Source: Enhydrobacter aerosaccus (GTDB lineage Bacteria; Pseudomonadota; Alphaproteobacteria; Reyranellales; Reyranellaceae). From it: a DNA stretch of 64,000 bases. The notes under the pieces are model-generated. The model did not search any database. It worked only from the letters and a program-made list of their open reading frames with translations, and was not told where the DNA came from. The stretch covers positions 1 to 64,000 of the forward strand of contig CAIKZO010000161.1 of assembly GCA_903832005.1 (NCBI GenBank), in the 5' to 3' direction. The translations under genes and the position numbers were made by a program. Positions within the stretch are counted from its first letter, which is position 1. The number at the start of each line of letters is the position of its first letter. Positions 1 through 8,906 of this stretch are shown here, one piece after another.

Positions 1-50
1 CCCGCTCATGATTCATGAAGCGGGCCTGGAGGCCCGCGGTCCCGGAAGAC

Positions 51-980
51 TCAGATGAACTTCATTCCGACCGCGAGGCCGGCGGCGGTCGCCCATTCGC
101 CGGCGCCGACCTTCGGGCCGTCGGCGGGCTGGACGCGCGTGACCTTGATGCGGCCGTCGGGGCAGACGACGGTGAATCCGTCGGCTTCCACCGCGACCAC
201 TTCGCCGTACTTGCCGCCGATGCCCTTCGGGTCCTTGGCCGGGATCGCCTTGACGTCAAAGACCTTCACGGTCTTGCCGTCGAGCGTCGTCCAGGCGCCG
301 GGCGCGGGATTGCAGCCGCGCACCAGCGGATCGATCTGGCGCCACGACTTGCCCCAGTCGATGCGGGCGATGTCGGCGGTGGCGCGGCCTTCGTAGGTCG
401 CCTTCGACTCGTCCTGCTTGATGCGCGGCGCCTTGCCCGCCTTCACCAGGTCGACCGACTCGAGCATCGCATCGACGCCCATCGGGAACAGGCGCTTGAA
501 GTAGAGGTCGCCCATCGTGTCGGTGGCGCTGAGCGGCGTGGTCTTCGTGAGCAGCACGTCGCCGGTGTCGAGACCGTTGTCCGGCCAGAAGATCGACAGG
601 CCGGTCTCCTTCTCGCCGAGGATGATCGGCCAGTTGATGGCGCTGGCACCGCGATAGGCCGGCAACAGCGACGGATGATACTGGATCGAGCCGTGTGTCG
701 GCGCGTTCAGGAACTCCTCGGGCACGAACAGGGTGACGAAGGCCATGACCTGGAGGTCGGGCTTCAGCGCCTTGAACTCTTCGAGGACCTCGGGCTTGCG
801 ATAGGACGCCGGCTGATAGACCGGCAGTCCCGCCGCGACGGCCGCTTCCTTCAGCGGATCGGCTTTCGCGCCGGGCTTCTCCGGGGCGACATAGACGGCG
901 ACGACTTCGTCACCGCGCTTGAGCAGGGCCTCGAGCACGGCCTTGCCGAAGGCCTGCTGGCCATGAACGACGATGCGCAT
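51..980 (-). CDS. Stand-alone 10-formyl-THF hydrolase/formyltransferase-like protein
   Basis: This 309-residue protein has the formyltransferase fold shared by methionyl-tRNA formyltransferase and the N-terminal hydrolase domain of 10-formyltetrahydrofolate dehydrogenase (ALDH1L1). The motifs YHPSLLPAYRGASAINWP, SIFWPDNGLDTGD and ATYEG, and the C-terminal PGAWT segment, follow the ALDH1L1 hydrolase domain more closely than housekeeping Fmt. The catalytic His of YHPSLLP and Asp of LDTGD are present. There is no aldehyde dehydrogenase or carrier domain. It is the last gene of an operon with oxalyl-CoA decarboxylase and formyl-CoA transferase, 6 bases after the latter. A role in moving one-carbon formyl units between folate, CoA and formate is therefore likely, but the exact reaction is inference. 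Confidence 0.85.
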   Translation of the reverse strand: MRIVVHGQQAFGKAVLEALLKRGDEVVAVYVAPEKPGAKADPLKEAAVAAGLPVYQPASYRKPEVLEEFKALKPDLQVMAFVTLFVPEEFLNAPTHGSIQYHPSLLPAYRGASAINWPIILGEKETGLSIFWPDNGLDTGDVLLTKTTPLSATDTMGDLYFKRLFPMGVDAMLESVDLVKAGKAPRIKQDESKATYEGRATADIARIDWGKSWRQIDPLVRGCNPAPGAWTTLDGKTVKVFDVKAIPAKDPKGIGGKYGEVVAVEADGFTVVCPDGRIKVTRVQPADGPKVGAGEWATAAGLAVGMKFI

Positions 981-986
981 GTGTCT

Positions 987-2432
987 TTACTCCGCGGCCA
1001 CTGCTTTGGGTTGTTCGCCTGTGGCGCCCGAGCCCTTGATCTCGGCGATCTCGCGCGCCGAGAACTTCAGCACCTTCGAAAGGATCTCGTCGGTGTGCTC
1101 GCCCAGCAGGGGAGAGCGCTCGACCTCGGTGATCGAGTCGGAGAGCTTGATCGGGTTGCCGACCGACAGGTACTTGCCTCGCTTGGGATGATCGACCTCG
1201 ACGACGGTGCCGGTGGCACGCAGCGCCGGGTCTTCCGCGATTTCCTTCATCGACAGGATCGGGCCGACCGGGATGTCGAGCGCGTTGCAGGCGTTCATGA
1301 CGTCGAACTTGGTCAAGGTCATGGTCCACTGCTCGATCGCGCCGAATATCTCGGTGAGACGCGGCAGGCGGGCCGGCGGCTTGGCGTAGTCGGGGTGGGT
1401 CTTCCACTCCGGCTTGCCGATCAGGTCGCAGATCTTCTCCCACACCGGCGCCTGGGTGATGAAGTAGATGTAGGCATTGGGATCGGTCTCCCAGCCCTTG
1501 CACTTCAGGATGACGCCCGGCTGGCCGCCGCCCGAATCGTTGCCGGCGCGCGGCGTGGCTTCGCCGAACGGGATGTTCTGCCCGAACTGCGTGTATTCCT
1601 TCAGCGGGCCGGCCTTGAGCCGCTGCTGGTCGCGCAGCTTCACGCGGCAGAGGTTGAGCACGCCGTCCTGCATGGCGCACAGCACCTTCTGGCCGCGGCC
1701 CGTGCGGTTGCGCTGGTAGAGCGCCGAGACGATGCCGAGGGCGAGATGAAGACCCGTGCCCGAGTCGCCGATCTGCGCGCCGGTGACCAGCGGCGGTCCG
1801 TCGAGGAAGCCGGTCGTCGAAGCCGAGCCGCCGGCGCACTGCGCCACGTTCTCGTAGACCTTGCAGTCTTCATAGGCGCCCGGGCCGAAGCCCTTCACCG
1901 AAGCGGCGATCATGCGCGGGTTCCAGGAGTGGATGCGCTCCCAGGTCAGGCCCATGCGATCGAGCGCGCCGGGCGCGAAGTTCTCGACCAGCACGTCGCA
2001 GGTCTTCACCAGACGCTCGAGCACGGCCATGCCCTGCTTGCTCTTGGAGTCGAGCGTGATCGAACGCTTGTTGTGGTTCAGCATCGTGAAATAGAGGCTG
2101 TCCGCGCCGGGCACATCGACGAGCTGGCCGCGGGTGATGTCGCCCTGGCCGGGACGCTCGACCTTGATCACGTCGGCGCCGAACCAGGCCAGCAGCTGCG
2201 TGCAGGTCGGGCCCGACTGGACGTGCGTGAAGTCGAGGATCTTGACGCCCTGCAGCGCCTTGCCGTCCTGGCCCCACGGCTTCTTCGACATCTTCGGCGC
2301 GGCGGCTTTTTTCGCGTCGGCCTTCTTGGCGACGATCTTCTTCACCGCCTTGACCTTGGCTTTCGCCTTCTTGGCCTTCTTGTCGTCCTTCTTGGCCTTT
2401 GCCTTCAGTTCCTTCTTGGATTTCTTCGCCAT
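987..2432 (-). CDS. frc: Formyl-CoA:oxalate CoA-transferase with lysine-rich N-terminal tail
   Basis: This is a class III CoA-transferase of 481 residues. It moves CoA from formyl-CoA to oxalate, giving oxalyl-CoA for the decarboxylase encoded just upstream. The family start is seen in [20 protein letters not shown] and in [14 protein letters not shown], and the GDSGTG motif carries the expected catalytic Asp. Usual family length is about 430 residues. The extra length is a tail of about 47 residues made almost only of Lys, Ala and Asp, before an internal Met (MSKKPWGQ). The long start at 2432 is preferred because GGGGAC lies just before it, 10 bases after the oxc stop. The internal Met at about residue 48 is the alternative. 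Confidence 0.92.
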   Translation of the reverse strand: MAKKSKKELKAKAKKDDKKAKKAKAKVKAVKKIVAKKADAKKAAAPKMSKKPWGQDGKALQGVKILDFTHVQSGPTCTQLLAWFGADVIKVERPGQGDITRGQLVDVPGADSLYFTMLNHNKRSITLDSKSKQGMAVLERLVKTCDVLVENFAPGALDRMGLTWERIHSWNPRMIAASVKGFGPGAYEDCKVYENVAQCAGGSASTTGFLDGPPLVTGAQIGDSGTGLHLALGIVSALYQRNRTGRGQKVLCAMQDGVLNLCRVKLRDQQRLKAGPLKEYTQFGQNIPFGEATPRAGNDSGGGQPGVILKCKGWETDPNAYIYFITQAPVWEKICDLIGKPEWKTHPDYAKPPARLPRLTEIFGAIEQWTMTLTKFDVMNACNALDIPVGPILSMKEIAEDPALRATGTVVEVDHPKRGKYLSVGNPIKLSDSITEVERSPLLGEHTDEILSKVLKFSAREIAEIKGSGATGEQPKAVAAE

Positions 2433-2442
2433 GGTCGTCCCC

Positions 2443-4173
2443 TTACTTCTTCTTCAGCTGGCTTTGCGGATTGAGATTGCCGATGCGGCCCGACTCGCTG
2501 CCGGCGGCCGGATCGATTGCGGCGTTGATCAGAGTGGGCTTGCCGGAATCCATCGCCGCGTTGACGGCGCGCTTCAGCTCGTCCGGCGTCGTTGCATGCA
2601 CGCCTGCGCCGCCGAAGGCCTCCATCATCTTGTCGTAGCGCGCGCCCTTCACGAACACGGTCGTCGCGGGATCGCTGCCGGCCTTGTTCTGGTCGGTGCC
2701 GCGATAGATGCCGTCATTGTTGAAGATGACGATGCAGACCGGCAGGTTGTAGCGGCAGATCGTCTCGACCTCCATGCCGGAGAAGCCGAACGCGCTGTCG
2801 CCTTCGATGCAGAGCACGGGCTTGCCGGTCTCGACCGCCGCGGCGATCGCCTGGCCCATGCCGATGCCCATCACGCCCCAGGTGCCGACGTCGAGCCGCT
2901 TGCGCGGCTGGTACATGTCGATCACGCCGCGCGTCAGGTCGAGCGTGTTGGCGCCCTCGTTGACCAGGATCGCGTCGGGACGCTCCTTGATGATGGTGCG
3001 CAGCACGCCAAGGGCGCCGTGATAGTCCATCGGGTTGTTGTTGTTCATGAGGCGCGGCGCCATCTTGGCGACGTTCTCGTCACGCTTGGCCGTGACCGCG
3101 CCCATCCAGTCGGACGGCGCTTTTGTCCAGCTCGAGCCCATCGCTTCCACAAACGCCGCAACACACGAGCCGATGTCGCCCACGACAGGCGCCACGATCT
3201 CGACGTTGGAGTCCATCTCCTTGGGCTCGATGTCGATCTGGATGAACTTCTTCGGAGCATCGCCCCACGACTTGCCCTTGCCGTGGCTGAGCAGCCAGTT
3301 CAGGCGGGCGCCGATCATCAGCACGACGTCGGAGTCCTTCAGCACCGTCGAGCGCGCAGCACCCGCGCACTGCGGATGCGTGTCGGGCAGCAGGCCCTTG
3401 GCCATGCTCATCGGCAGGAACGGCACGCCGCTCTTCTCGACGAAGGTCTTGATCGCCTCGTCGGCCTGCGCGTAGGCGGCGCCCTTGCCGAGGATGATCA
3501 GCGGCTTCTTGGCGCCCTTCAGCACGTCGAGCGCACGCTTGATCGACGCCGGGGCGGGGATCTGCGCCGGGGCGGCGTCGATCACCTTGACCAGCGACTT
3601 CTTGCCCTTCTCGGCGTTCATCACCTGGCCGAACAGCTTGGCCGGCAGGTCGAGATAGACGCCGCCCGGACGGCCCGAGACCGCCGCGCGAATGGCGCGC
3701 GCGAGGCCGATGCCGATGTCGGCGGCGTGCAGCACGCGATAGGCCGCCTTGCACATGGTCTTGGCGATGGCGAGCTGGTCCATCTCCTCGTAGTCGCCCT
3801 GCTGCAGGTCGACGATCTCGCGCTCGGACGAGCCCGAGATCAGGATCATCGGGAAGCAGTTGGTCGTGGCATGCGCCAGCGCCGTCAGGCCGTTCAGGAA
3901 GCCCGGCGCGGAAACCGTGAGGCAGATGCCCGGCTTCTTGGTGAGGAAGCCCGCGATCGCCGCGGCATAGCCTGCGTTCTGCTCGTGGCGGAACGACAGC
4001 ACGCGGATGCCCGAGGCCTGCGCCATGCGGCCGAAGTCGGTGATTGGAATGCCCGGGACGCCGTAGATCGTCTCGATGCCGTTCAACTTCATCGCGTCGA
4101 TGATGAGGTTGAAGCCGTCGGTCAGCTCCTCGCCTTCGGTTTCGGGCTTCTTGACTGCCGCTGCTTCGGCCAT
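2443..4173 (-). CDS. oxc: Oxalyl-CoA decarboxylase
   Basis: This 576-residue thiamine-diphosphate enzyme converts oxalyl-CoA to formyl-CoA and CO2. The N-terminal pyrimidine-binding domain has the catalytic Glu in [12 protein letters not shown]. The C-terminal domain has the ThDP/Mg motif GDSAFGFSG followed by FNNDGIYRG. Length and order match the family (about 565-580). The gene lies between the GntR regulator (32 bases upstream) and frc (10 bases downstream), all on the same strand, so oxalate activation and decarboxylation are co-expressed. The C-terminus ends in a short Lys-rich stretch (SQLKKK). Confidence 0.95.
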   Translation of the reverse strand: MAEAAAVKKPETEGEELTDGFNLIIDAMKLNGIETIYGVPGIPITDFGRMAQASGIRVLSFRHEQNAGYAAAIAGFLTKKPGICLTVSAPGFLNGLTALAHATTNCFPMILISGSSEREIVDLQQGDYEEMDQLAIAKTMCKAAYRVLHAADIGIGLARAIRAAVSGRPGGVYLDLPAKLFGQVMNAEKGKKSLVKVIDAAPAQIPAPASIKRALDVLKGAKKPLIILGKGAAYAQADEAIKTFVEKSGVPFLPMSMAKGLLPDTHPQCAGAARSTVLKDSDVVLMIGARLNWLLSHGKGKSWGDAPKKFIQIDIEPKEMDSNVEIVAPVVGDIGSCVAAFVEAMGSSWTKAPSDWMGAVTAKRDENVAKMAPRLMNNNNPMDYHGALGVLRTIIKERPDAILVNEGANTLDLTRGVIDMYQPRKRLDVGTWGVMGIGMGQAIAAAVETGKPVLCIEGDSAFGFSGMEVETICRYNLPVCIVIFNNDGIYRGTDQNKAGSDPATTVFVKGARYDKMMEAFGGAGVHATTPDELKRAVNAAMDSGKPTLINAAIDPAAGSESGRIGNLNPQSQLKKK

Positions 4174-4205
4174 GGTTTTCCTCCCTCTAGATCAATCGAG
4201 AAAAT

Positions 4206-4895
4206 TTAGTCCAGATAGTCGACGTGCTTGGCGACGTGCTCGGCAAGACCGAGCGCGTGTTGGCGGACCAGCTCCTCGGCGCGCGCGGTATCGCGCGCCT
4301 CGAGGGCCTGGATGATGTTCATGTGATCGTGGATCGAGCGCTCGACCCGGTCATCCTCGCCGATCGTCTCGCGGCGGATCATGCGCATGTGGGTGAACAG
4401 GTTCTCCGCCAGCTGGATCAGCACGCCGTTGCCGCTCAGCTCGATGATCGACTGGTGGAAGGCGATGTTCACTTCCGAATATTCGTCGAGCTTGGCGTGC
4501 AGCTTGTCGTCCTCGAAGGTGGCGAACATGCGCCTGAGGCCGGCGATATCGGCGTCGGTCGCGGTCTGGGTGATCAACCGCGCCGCCATGCTTTCGAGCG
4601 CTGCCCAGGCGGTGATCATCTCGATCACCTGGTGCTTGGTCTTGCGCACCACATAGATGCCGCGCCGCGGGACGGAGCGCACGAAGCCCTCGCGCTCCAA
4701 CTGGGCCATGGCCTCGCGCACCGGGGTGCGGGAAATGCCGAAATCCTGTGCCAGCTGGCGCTCGTCGAGGCGGATGTCGGAGCGGGAGCGGTAGATGTCG
4801 GAGGAGACGATGACGCTGCGCAACGCCGCGTAGGCCTTGTCCTTGAAGGTCTCACGGCTGTCGATCGGGCTGACGACAAGGCGCGCGTCGCTCAT
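4206..4895 (-). CDS. GntR-family (FCD subfamily) regulator of oxalate genes
   Basis: This is a 229-residue transcription factor. Its N-terminal winged helix is recognisable from RLDERQLAQDFGISRTPVRE and the following EREGFVRSVPRRGIYV wing. The C-terminal all-helical FCD ligand domain carries the typical NIAFHQSIIELSGN and later His positions that bind a metal or acid ligand. It is the first gene of the operon with oxc and frc and is divergent from the oxalate transporter gene. A dyad in the shared intergenic region is a candidate operator. Autoregulation with oxalate or an oxalyl metabolite as effector is inferred from position only. Confidence 0.9.
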   Translation of the reverse strand: MSDARLVVSPIDSRETFKDKAYAALRSVIVSSDIYRSRSDIRLDERQLAQDFGISRTPVREAMAQLEREGFVRSVPRRGIYVVRKTKHQVIEMITAWAALESMAARLITQTATDADIAGLRRMFATFEDDKLHAKLDEYSEVNIAFHQSIIELSGNGVLIQLAENLFTHMRMIRRETIGEDDRVERSIHDHMNIIQALEARDTARAEELVRQHALGLAEHVAKHVDYLD

Positions 4896-4971
4896 GGATA
4901 TAAAGACCTTCCCCCCAAAATCGGTGCGGCGCTTCTGCGGAGAACCCCCTCTCCGGTCGCCTTGTTGGATA

Positions 4972-4985
4972 TATTATTCATAATA
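4972..4985. promoter_or_regulatory. Candidate GntR operator dyad
   Basis: TATTAT and ATAATA form a perfect inverted repeat around a TC centre in the 223-base region between the divergent GntR gene and the oxalate transporter gene. The stretch is strikingly AT-rich for this genome. Position and size suit an FCD-type GntR operator, but binding is inferred. Confidence 0.45.
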
Positions 4986-5118
4986 CCAGCGGCTGGGCAA
5001 TGCGTCCAAAAGGCGATTGCGTGTGGACTGCATTGCGGACAACATTCTGACCGTGTGTGCCGTACCGACCGTCCAGCTCAAGGATGGCGGCAAAGAATTC
5101 TAGGGTGGGGACCGAACC

Positions 5119-6372
5119 ATGACTGTCGCTGCATCGACGCCCGTCGCCCGGGCGAACCGCTGGTGGCAACTGTGGCTGGGCGTCCTCGCCATGGTCCTGA
5201 TCGCCAACCTGCAATACGGCTGGACGCTGTTCGTCGACCCGATCCACGCCGCGCGCGGCTGGAGCCTGACGGAAATCCAGTTCGCCTTCTCGATCTTCAT
5301 CGCCACCGAGACCTGGTTGACGCCGATCGAAGGCTGGATCGTCGACCGCCTAGGCGCGCGCAAGGGCGCCCCGATCATGATCGGTGTCGGCGGCGCGCTG
5401 GTGGCGATCTCCTGGATCATCAACGCCTACGCCACGTCGCTCACCGGTCTTTATATTGGCGCCGCGGTCTCCGGCACCGGCGCCGGCGCGATCTACGCGA
5501 CCTGCGTCGGCAATGCCGTGAAGTGGTTTCCGGACCGGCGCGGCCTCGCGGTCGGCCTGACCGCGGCGGGCTTCGGCGGGGGCGCCGCGCTCACCGTCGT
5601 GCCGATCGGCATGATGATCGCCAGCCTGGGCTATTCCCAGACCTTCCTGTGGTTCGGCATCGGCCAGGGCGCCGTGTTGCTCGCGATCGCTCCGCTGATG
5701 CGCGCGCCGTTCGAAGGCGAGCTACCGAAGATGGCGGCGCCCAAGGTGCCGCAGACCTCGAAGAGTTCGACGCCCGGCGAGGTGCTGCGCAGCCCGATCT
5801 TCTGGCTGCTCTATGTAATGCTGGTGCTGATCTCGGCGAGCGGCCTCGTCGTCACCGCGCAGATCGCCCCGATCGCCAAGGATCTCGGCCTGTCGAAGGT
5901 GACGCTGGTCCTGGGCGCCTCGGTGCTCTCTGTCGCCCTCGTCGTCGACAGCGTCATGAACGGCATGGCGCGGCCCTTCTTCGGCTGGGTGTCCGACAAT
6001 ATCGGTCGCGAGAACACGATGATGATCGCCTTCACCCTGGGCGGTCTCAGCTACCTCTCGCTCGGCTACTTCGGCACCAGCCCGTGGATGTTCGTGATCT
6101 GCGCGGCGCTGATCTTCTTCACCTGGGGCGAGATCTTCAGCCTGTTCCCGTCGACCTGCACCGACCTGTTCGGCAACAAGTACGCCACCACCAACGCCAT
6201 GATGCTCTACACTGCCAAGGGCACCTCGGCGTGGTTGGTGCCGCTCGCCAACATGTCGAAGGACTCGAGCGGCAGCTGGAACACCGTCTTTCTTATGGCA
6301 GCGGGCGTGAACTTCGCCGTGGTGCTGGCCGCCTGGCTGATCCTGAAGCCTGCCCGCAAGCGGCTTGCGTAA
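5119..6372 (+). CDS. MFS transporter, oxalate/formate antiporter (OxlT) type
   Basis: This is a 417-residue major facilitator protein with about 12 membrane segments. It resembles the OxlT oxalate:formate antiporter family: the N-terminal NLQYGWTLFVDPI, the loop motif DRLGARKGAP and a late charged residue in TAKGTSAW, where OxlT has its essential Lys. It is transcribed away from the GntR-oxc-frc operon with one shared regulatory region. The likely role is uptake of oxalate, or exchange for formate, to feed Frc and Oxc. Substrate is inferred from family and context. Confidence 0.88.
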   Translation: MTVAASTPVARANRWWQLWLGVLAMVLIANLQYGWTLFVDPIHAARGWSLTEIQFAFSIFIATETWLTPIEGWIVDRLGARKGAPIMIGVGGALVAISWIINAYATSLTGLYIGAAVSGTGAGAIYATCVGNAVKWFPDRRGLAVGLTAAGFGGGAALTVVPIGMMIASLGYSQTFLWFGIGQGAVLLAIAPLMRAPFEGELPKMAAPKVPQTSKSSTPGEVLRSPIFWLLYVMLVLISASGLVVTAQIAPIAKDLGLSKVTLVLGASVLSVALVVDSVMNGMARPFFGWVSDNIGRENTMMIAFTLGGLSYLSLGYFGTSPWMFVICAALIFFTWGEIFSLFPSTCTDLFGNKYATTNAMMLYTAKGTSAWLVPLANMSKDSSGSWNTVFLMAAGVNFAVVLAAWLILKPARKRLA

Positions 6373-6400
6373 GGACGGTGCGGCCGCGACAATCGCGGCC

Positions 6401-6820
6401 ATGCTTACGGCCAAGATAAAGTTCGAGCCGCACAACAGCGCTGCGGCCGACTATGTGCGCGACCGGCTGTCGATGTTCAATTCGGCAGCGACCGGCCGCT
6501 CCGACTATTACCCGCTGAACATCTTCCTGCGCGGCGAGCAGGACGAAATCCTGGGCGGCCTGCTGGGCTATGTCTGGGCCGACTGGCTGTTCGTGTCGAT
6601 CCTGTGGGTCGACGAGCAGCTGCGCGGGCAGGGACATGCCACGCAGATGATGGACGCCGCCGAGAAATACGCCCGCGAGCGCGGCTGCCACTCGGCCCAC
6701 CTCGACACGCTGTCCTGGCAGGCCCGGCCCTTCTACGAGCGCCGCGGCTACGAACTCTACTCGACGCTCGACGACTACCCGGCGCCGCATAAGCGCTTCT
6801 TCCTGAAGAAGAAGCTCTGA
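6401..6820 (+). CDS. GNAT-family N-acetyltransferase
   Basis: This is a 139-residue single-domain acetyltransferase. The acetyl-CoA pyrophosphate loop is visible as LRGQGHATQMM, followed by the core strand and helix ending in ARPFYERRGYELY, typical of small GNAT enzymes. The ATG at 6401 is preferred over an in-frame TTG at 6365 that would overlap the transporter stop. The acceptor substrate is unknown. The gene is followed within a few bases by a dispersed inverted repeat. Confidence 0.85.
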   Translation: MLTAKIKFEPHNSAAADYVRDRLSMFNSAATGRSDYYPLNIFLRGEQDEILGGLLGYVWADWLFVSILWVDEQLRGQGHATQMMDAAEKYARERGCHSAHLDTLSWQARPFYERRGYELYSTLDDYPAPHKRFFLKKKL

Positions 6821-6826
6821 CCTTTC

Positions 6827-6914
6827 TGTCGTCTTGAGCGCAGCGAAAGACCTAGCGTCTCAACGAGAGCACTCTGAAACTGGCATTAGGTCCTTCGCTG
6901 CGCTCAGGACGACA
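6827..6914. repeat. Dispersed inverted repeat, copy 1
   Basis: Two 27-base arms (6827-6853 and 6888-6914) form an imperfect inverted repeat around a 34-base centre. The arms contain the core GAGCGCAGCGAA and its complement. The right arm is identical over all 27 bases to the right arm of a second copy at 63196-63286. The element lies between convergent genes and supplies the stop codon of the uracil-DNA glycosylase gene. It may act as a bidirectional terminator or be a REP-type non-autonomous element. Confidence 0.8.
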
Positions 6915-7761
6915 GGCTTAGTTCCTTCAACTTCTTGTCGACGGCCAGCATGTCCTGCCAGCTCTGACGCTTGCTGGCGGGGGTGCGCAGCAGATAGGCC
7001 GGGTGGAAGGTCGGCATGGTGGGGATTTCCGTGCCGTCGTCGAGGCGCACGCTGGTCCACTTGCCACGCAGCCGCATGATGCCTTCGGCGGTGTCGAGCA
7101 CGGCCTTGGCCGAGGTGCCGCCGGCGAGGATCAGGAGCTTGGGCCGCACCAGTTCGATGTGGCGGCGCGTGAAAGCGAGGCACATCGCCTGCTCGGCGAG
7201 CGTCGGCGTGCGGTTGCCGGGCGGCCGCCAGAAGAGAATGTTGGTGATGTAGAAGCCGTCGCCGCGCTTGAGGCCGATCGCCTCCATCATGCGGTCCATC
7301 AGCTGGCCGCTCACGCCGACGAACGGCTTGCCGAGCCGATCCTCATCGGCGCCGGGCGCCTCGCCCACGATCATCACCGGCGCGGTGGGCAGGCCGTCGG
7401 CGAAGACGGTGTTCTTGGCGGTGCGCTTCAGCGCACAGCTCTCGAAACCGCGGACCGCGGCTTCCAGTTCGTCGATCGTATTGCACGCGGCGGCCAGGGT
7501 GCGGGCATCCTCGACCAGCTGCGGCGATTCGAGCGGCACTGGGGCGCGGGGTGCGGCGGCCGGCGAGGGCGCGGGCGGTCGGAACGGCGTCGGGGCTGTC
7601 GGCGTCGCGGCGGCAGCGACGGCCGGTTCCGGCGCTACCTGTTGCGCCACGGGAGCAAGGCGGTCGATCGCTTCCTCGCCGATGGTCTCGTCGAGCCCCT
7701 GGTCGACATACCATTTCAGCAGCGCGGCGAGGTTCTCGCCCGAGGAAAGCATTTCCTCCAT
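6904..7761 (-). CDS. Uracil-DNA glycosylase, family 4-like
   Basis: This 285-residue protein removes uracil from DNA in base excision repair. It shows motif GEAPGADEDRLGKPFVG, the segment NILFWRPPGNRTP and the second active-site motif HPAYLL. The N-terminal about 100 residues include a Pro/Ala-rich linker. Two of the four usual Fe-S cluster Cys positions are not Cys: the first of the N-terminal pair is Phe (FESC) and the one before RPPGNR is Trp. The start at 7761 overlaps the upstream metX-like stop as TGATG; an in-frame start at 7800 would overlap further. The last codons come from the repeat arm. Confidence 0.88.
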   Translation of the reverse strand: MEEMLSSGENLAALLKWYVDQGLDETIGEEAIDRLAPVAQQVAPEPAVAAAATPTAPTPFRPPAPSPAAAPRAPVPLESPQLVEDARTLAAACNTIDELEAAVRGFESCALKRTAKNTVFADGLPTAPVMIVGEAPGADEDRLGKPFVGVSGQLMDRMMEAIGLKRGDGFYITNILFWRPPGNRTPTLAEQAMCLAFTRRHIELVRPKLLILAGGTSAKAVLDTAEGIMRLRGKWTSVRLDDGTEIPTMPTFHPAYLLRTPASKRQSWQDMLAVDKKLKELSLSS

Positions 7762-8786
7762 CAGAGGCTTTTCACGAAGGCGCTCAGCATCGGCGCCCAC
7801 ATCGCGGCATCGGCGTGGCTCGCCATATGGCCCTTGTCCGACGGCATCTCGACGTAGGTGAGGTCGACGCCGGCCTTGCGCATGTCGAGCGCGTGCTGGG
7901 CGCAGTCGGTGAGGTCGAACAATTTGTCGGTCTTCGAGATCACGTACAGCACCTTGGTCTTCTTCAACGCATCGTACTGTTTGGTGATGTCGAACCCGTC
8001 GATCGCGCGGCGCAGGGTGACGAGCGAGTGGCCGTCGTAGATCTTGGCCCAGCTCTTGGCGGCGACCTTGGCGTCGGCTTCGGTCGCGCCATAGTTCAAC
8101 AGCGTCTCGTAGCGGATCTGCTCGAGGACGCCCGGGATGCCGCCGTTCTCATAATACCAGCCGCCGTTCCAGTTCGGATCGCCGGCGAGGCGCTTCTGCA
8201 AGCCTTCGAGGCCGCCGAGACGCCCTGGTGCCTTCGGCGCGGTGACGGAAGCCGCGATCCCCTTCATGAATCCCGGAAAGGAGGCTGCCCACTGGAAGGA
8301 CTGGAAGCCACCCATCGACGGGCCGATCACGGCGACCAGGCTCTTGAGGCTGAGCGAATCGACCAGCAGCTTCTGGCTGGCCACCATGTCGCGCAGGCTG
8401 ATCTCGGGGAAGGTCGGGCCGTAGGGCTTCTTGGTCTTCGGATCGATCGTGTTGGGGCCGCTGCTGCCGTGCGCCGAGCCCAGCGCATTGACCGAGACGA
8501 CAAAGAACTTGGTCGTATCGACCGCTTTGCCCGGTCCGATCAGCCCGTCGAACCAGCCGGCGGAGCCTTCCGGGACGCCGCGGCCCTGCTTGCCCGCGGC
8601 ATTCTTGCCGGCCGCATGGTGGCTCGACGTGTAGCCGTGCACGACCAGGATGCCGTTGTCCTTGGCCGCATTCGGTGTGCCATAGGTTTCGTAGGCAAGC
8701 TCGAGGACGGGCAGGGTTTGCCCATTTTCCAGCCGGAAATCGTGGGCTGTGAAGAGTTTGCTTTCAATTTCAGTCAGTTCGGCCAC
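7761..8786 (-). CDS. MetX-like alpha/beta hydrolase (homoserine O-acetyltransferase family)
   Basis: This 341-residue alpha/beta hydrolase resembles homoserine acyltransferase. The nucleophile elbow is GPSMGG, the acid is in KTDKLFDLTD, and the His in DKGHMASH. The N-terminus NGQTLPVLELAYETYG and VNALGSAHGSSGP also match the MetX superfamily. Authentic MetX enzymes are usually longer and keep the GGSMGGMQ form, so this may be a paralogue acting on another acyl substrate. It overlaps the uracil-DNA glycosylase start by one base and is divergent from the ETF-QO gene. Confidence 0.82.
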   Translation of the reverse strand: MAELTEIESKLFTAHDFRLENGQTLPVLELAYETYGTPNAAKDNGILVVHGYTSSHHAAGKNAAGKQGRGVPEGSAGWFDGLIGPGKAVDTTKFFVVSVNALGSAHGSSGPNTIDPKTKKPYGPTFPEISLRDMVASQKLLVDSLSLKSLVAVIGPSMGGFQSFQWAASFPGFMKGIAASVTAPKAPGRLGGLEGLQKRLAGDPNWNGGWYYENGGIPGVLEQIRYETLLNYGATEADAKVAAKSWAKIYDGHSLVTLRRAIDGFDITKQYDALKKTKVLYVISKTDKLFDLTDCAQHALDMRKAGVDLTYVEMPSDKGHMASHADAAMWAPMLSAFVKSL

Positions 8787-8906
8787 GGGATTGCCCCTTT
8801 CGGCATGTAGCGATTAAGCGCCCGACAGGCTATTTACCATCGTCAAAGGATCGTCGCCTGCCAGCGGCGCGTCCATCTGGAAAAGGCACTGCAGAGCGAG
8901 ACGGGA

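Noticed and set aside
51-980. Housekeeping methionyl-tRNA formyltransferase
   Set aside because: Motifs fit the ALDH1L1 hydrolase domain better, and it is in an oxalate operon rather than beside def.
15-2474. Very long plus-strand frame opposite the formyltransferase and frc genes
   Set aside because: It is a GC-rich shadow frame of two clear genes; its product is Arg/Asp/Leu-rich with no domain and no ribosome-binding site.
2134-4209. Long plus-strand frame opposite oxc
   Set aside because: Oxc on the other strand has full motif support; the frame is a codon-bias artefact.
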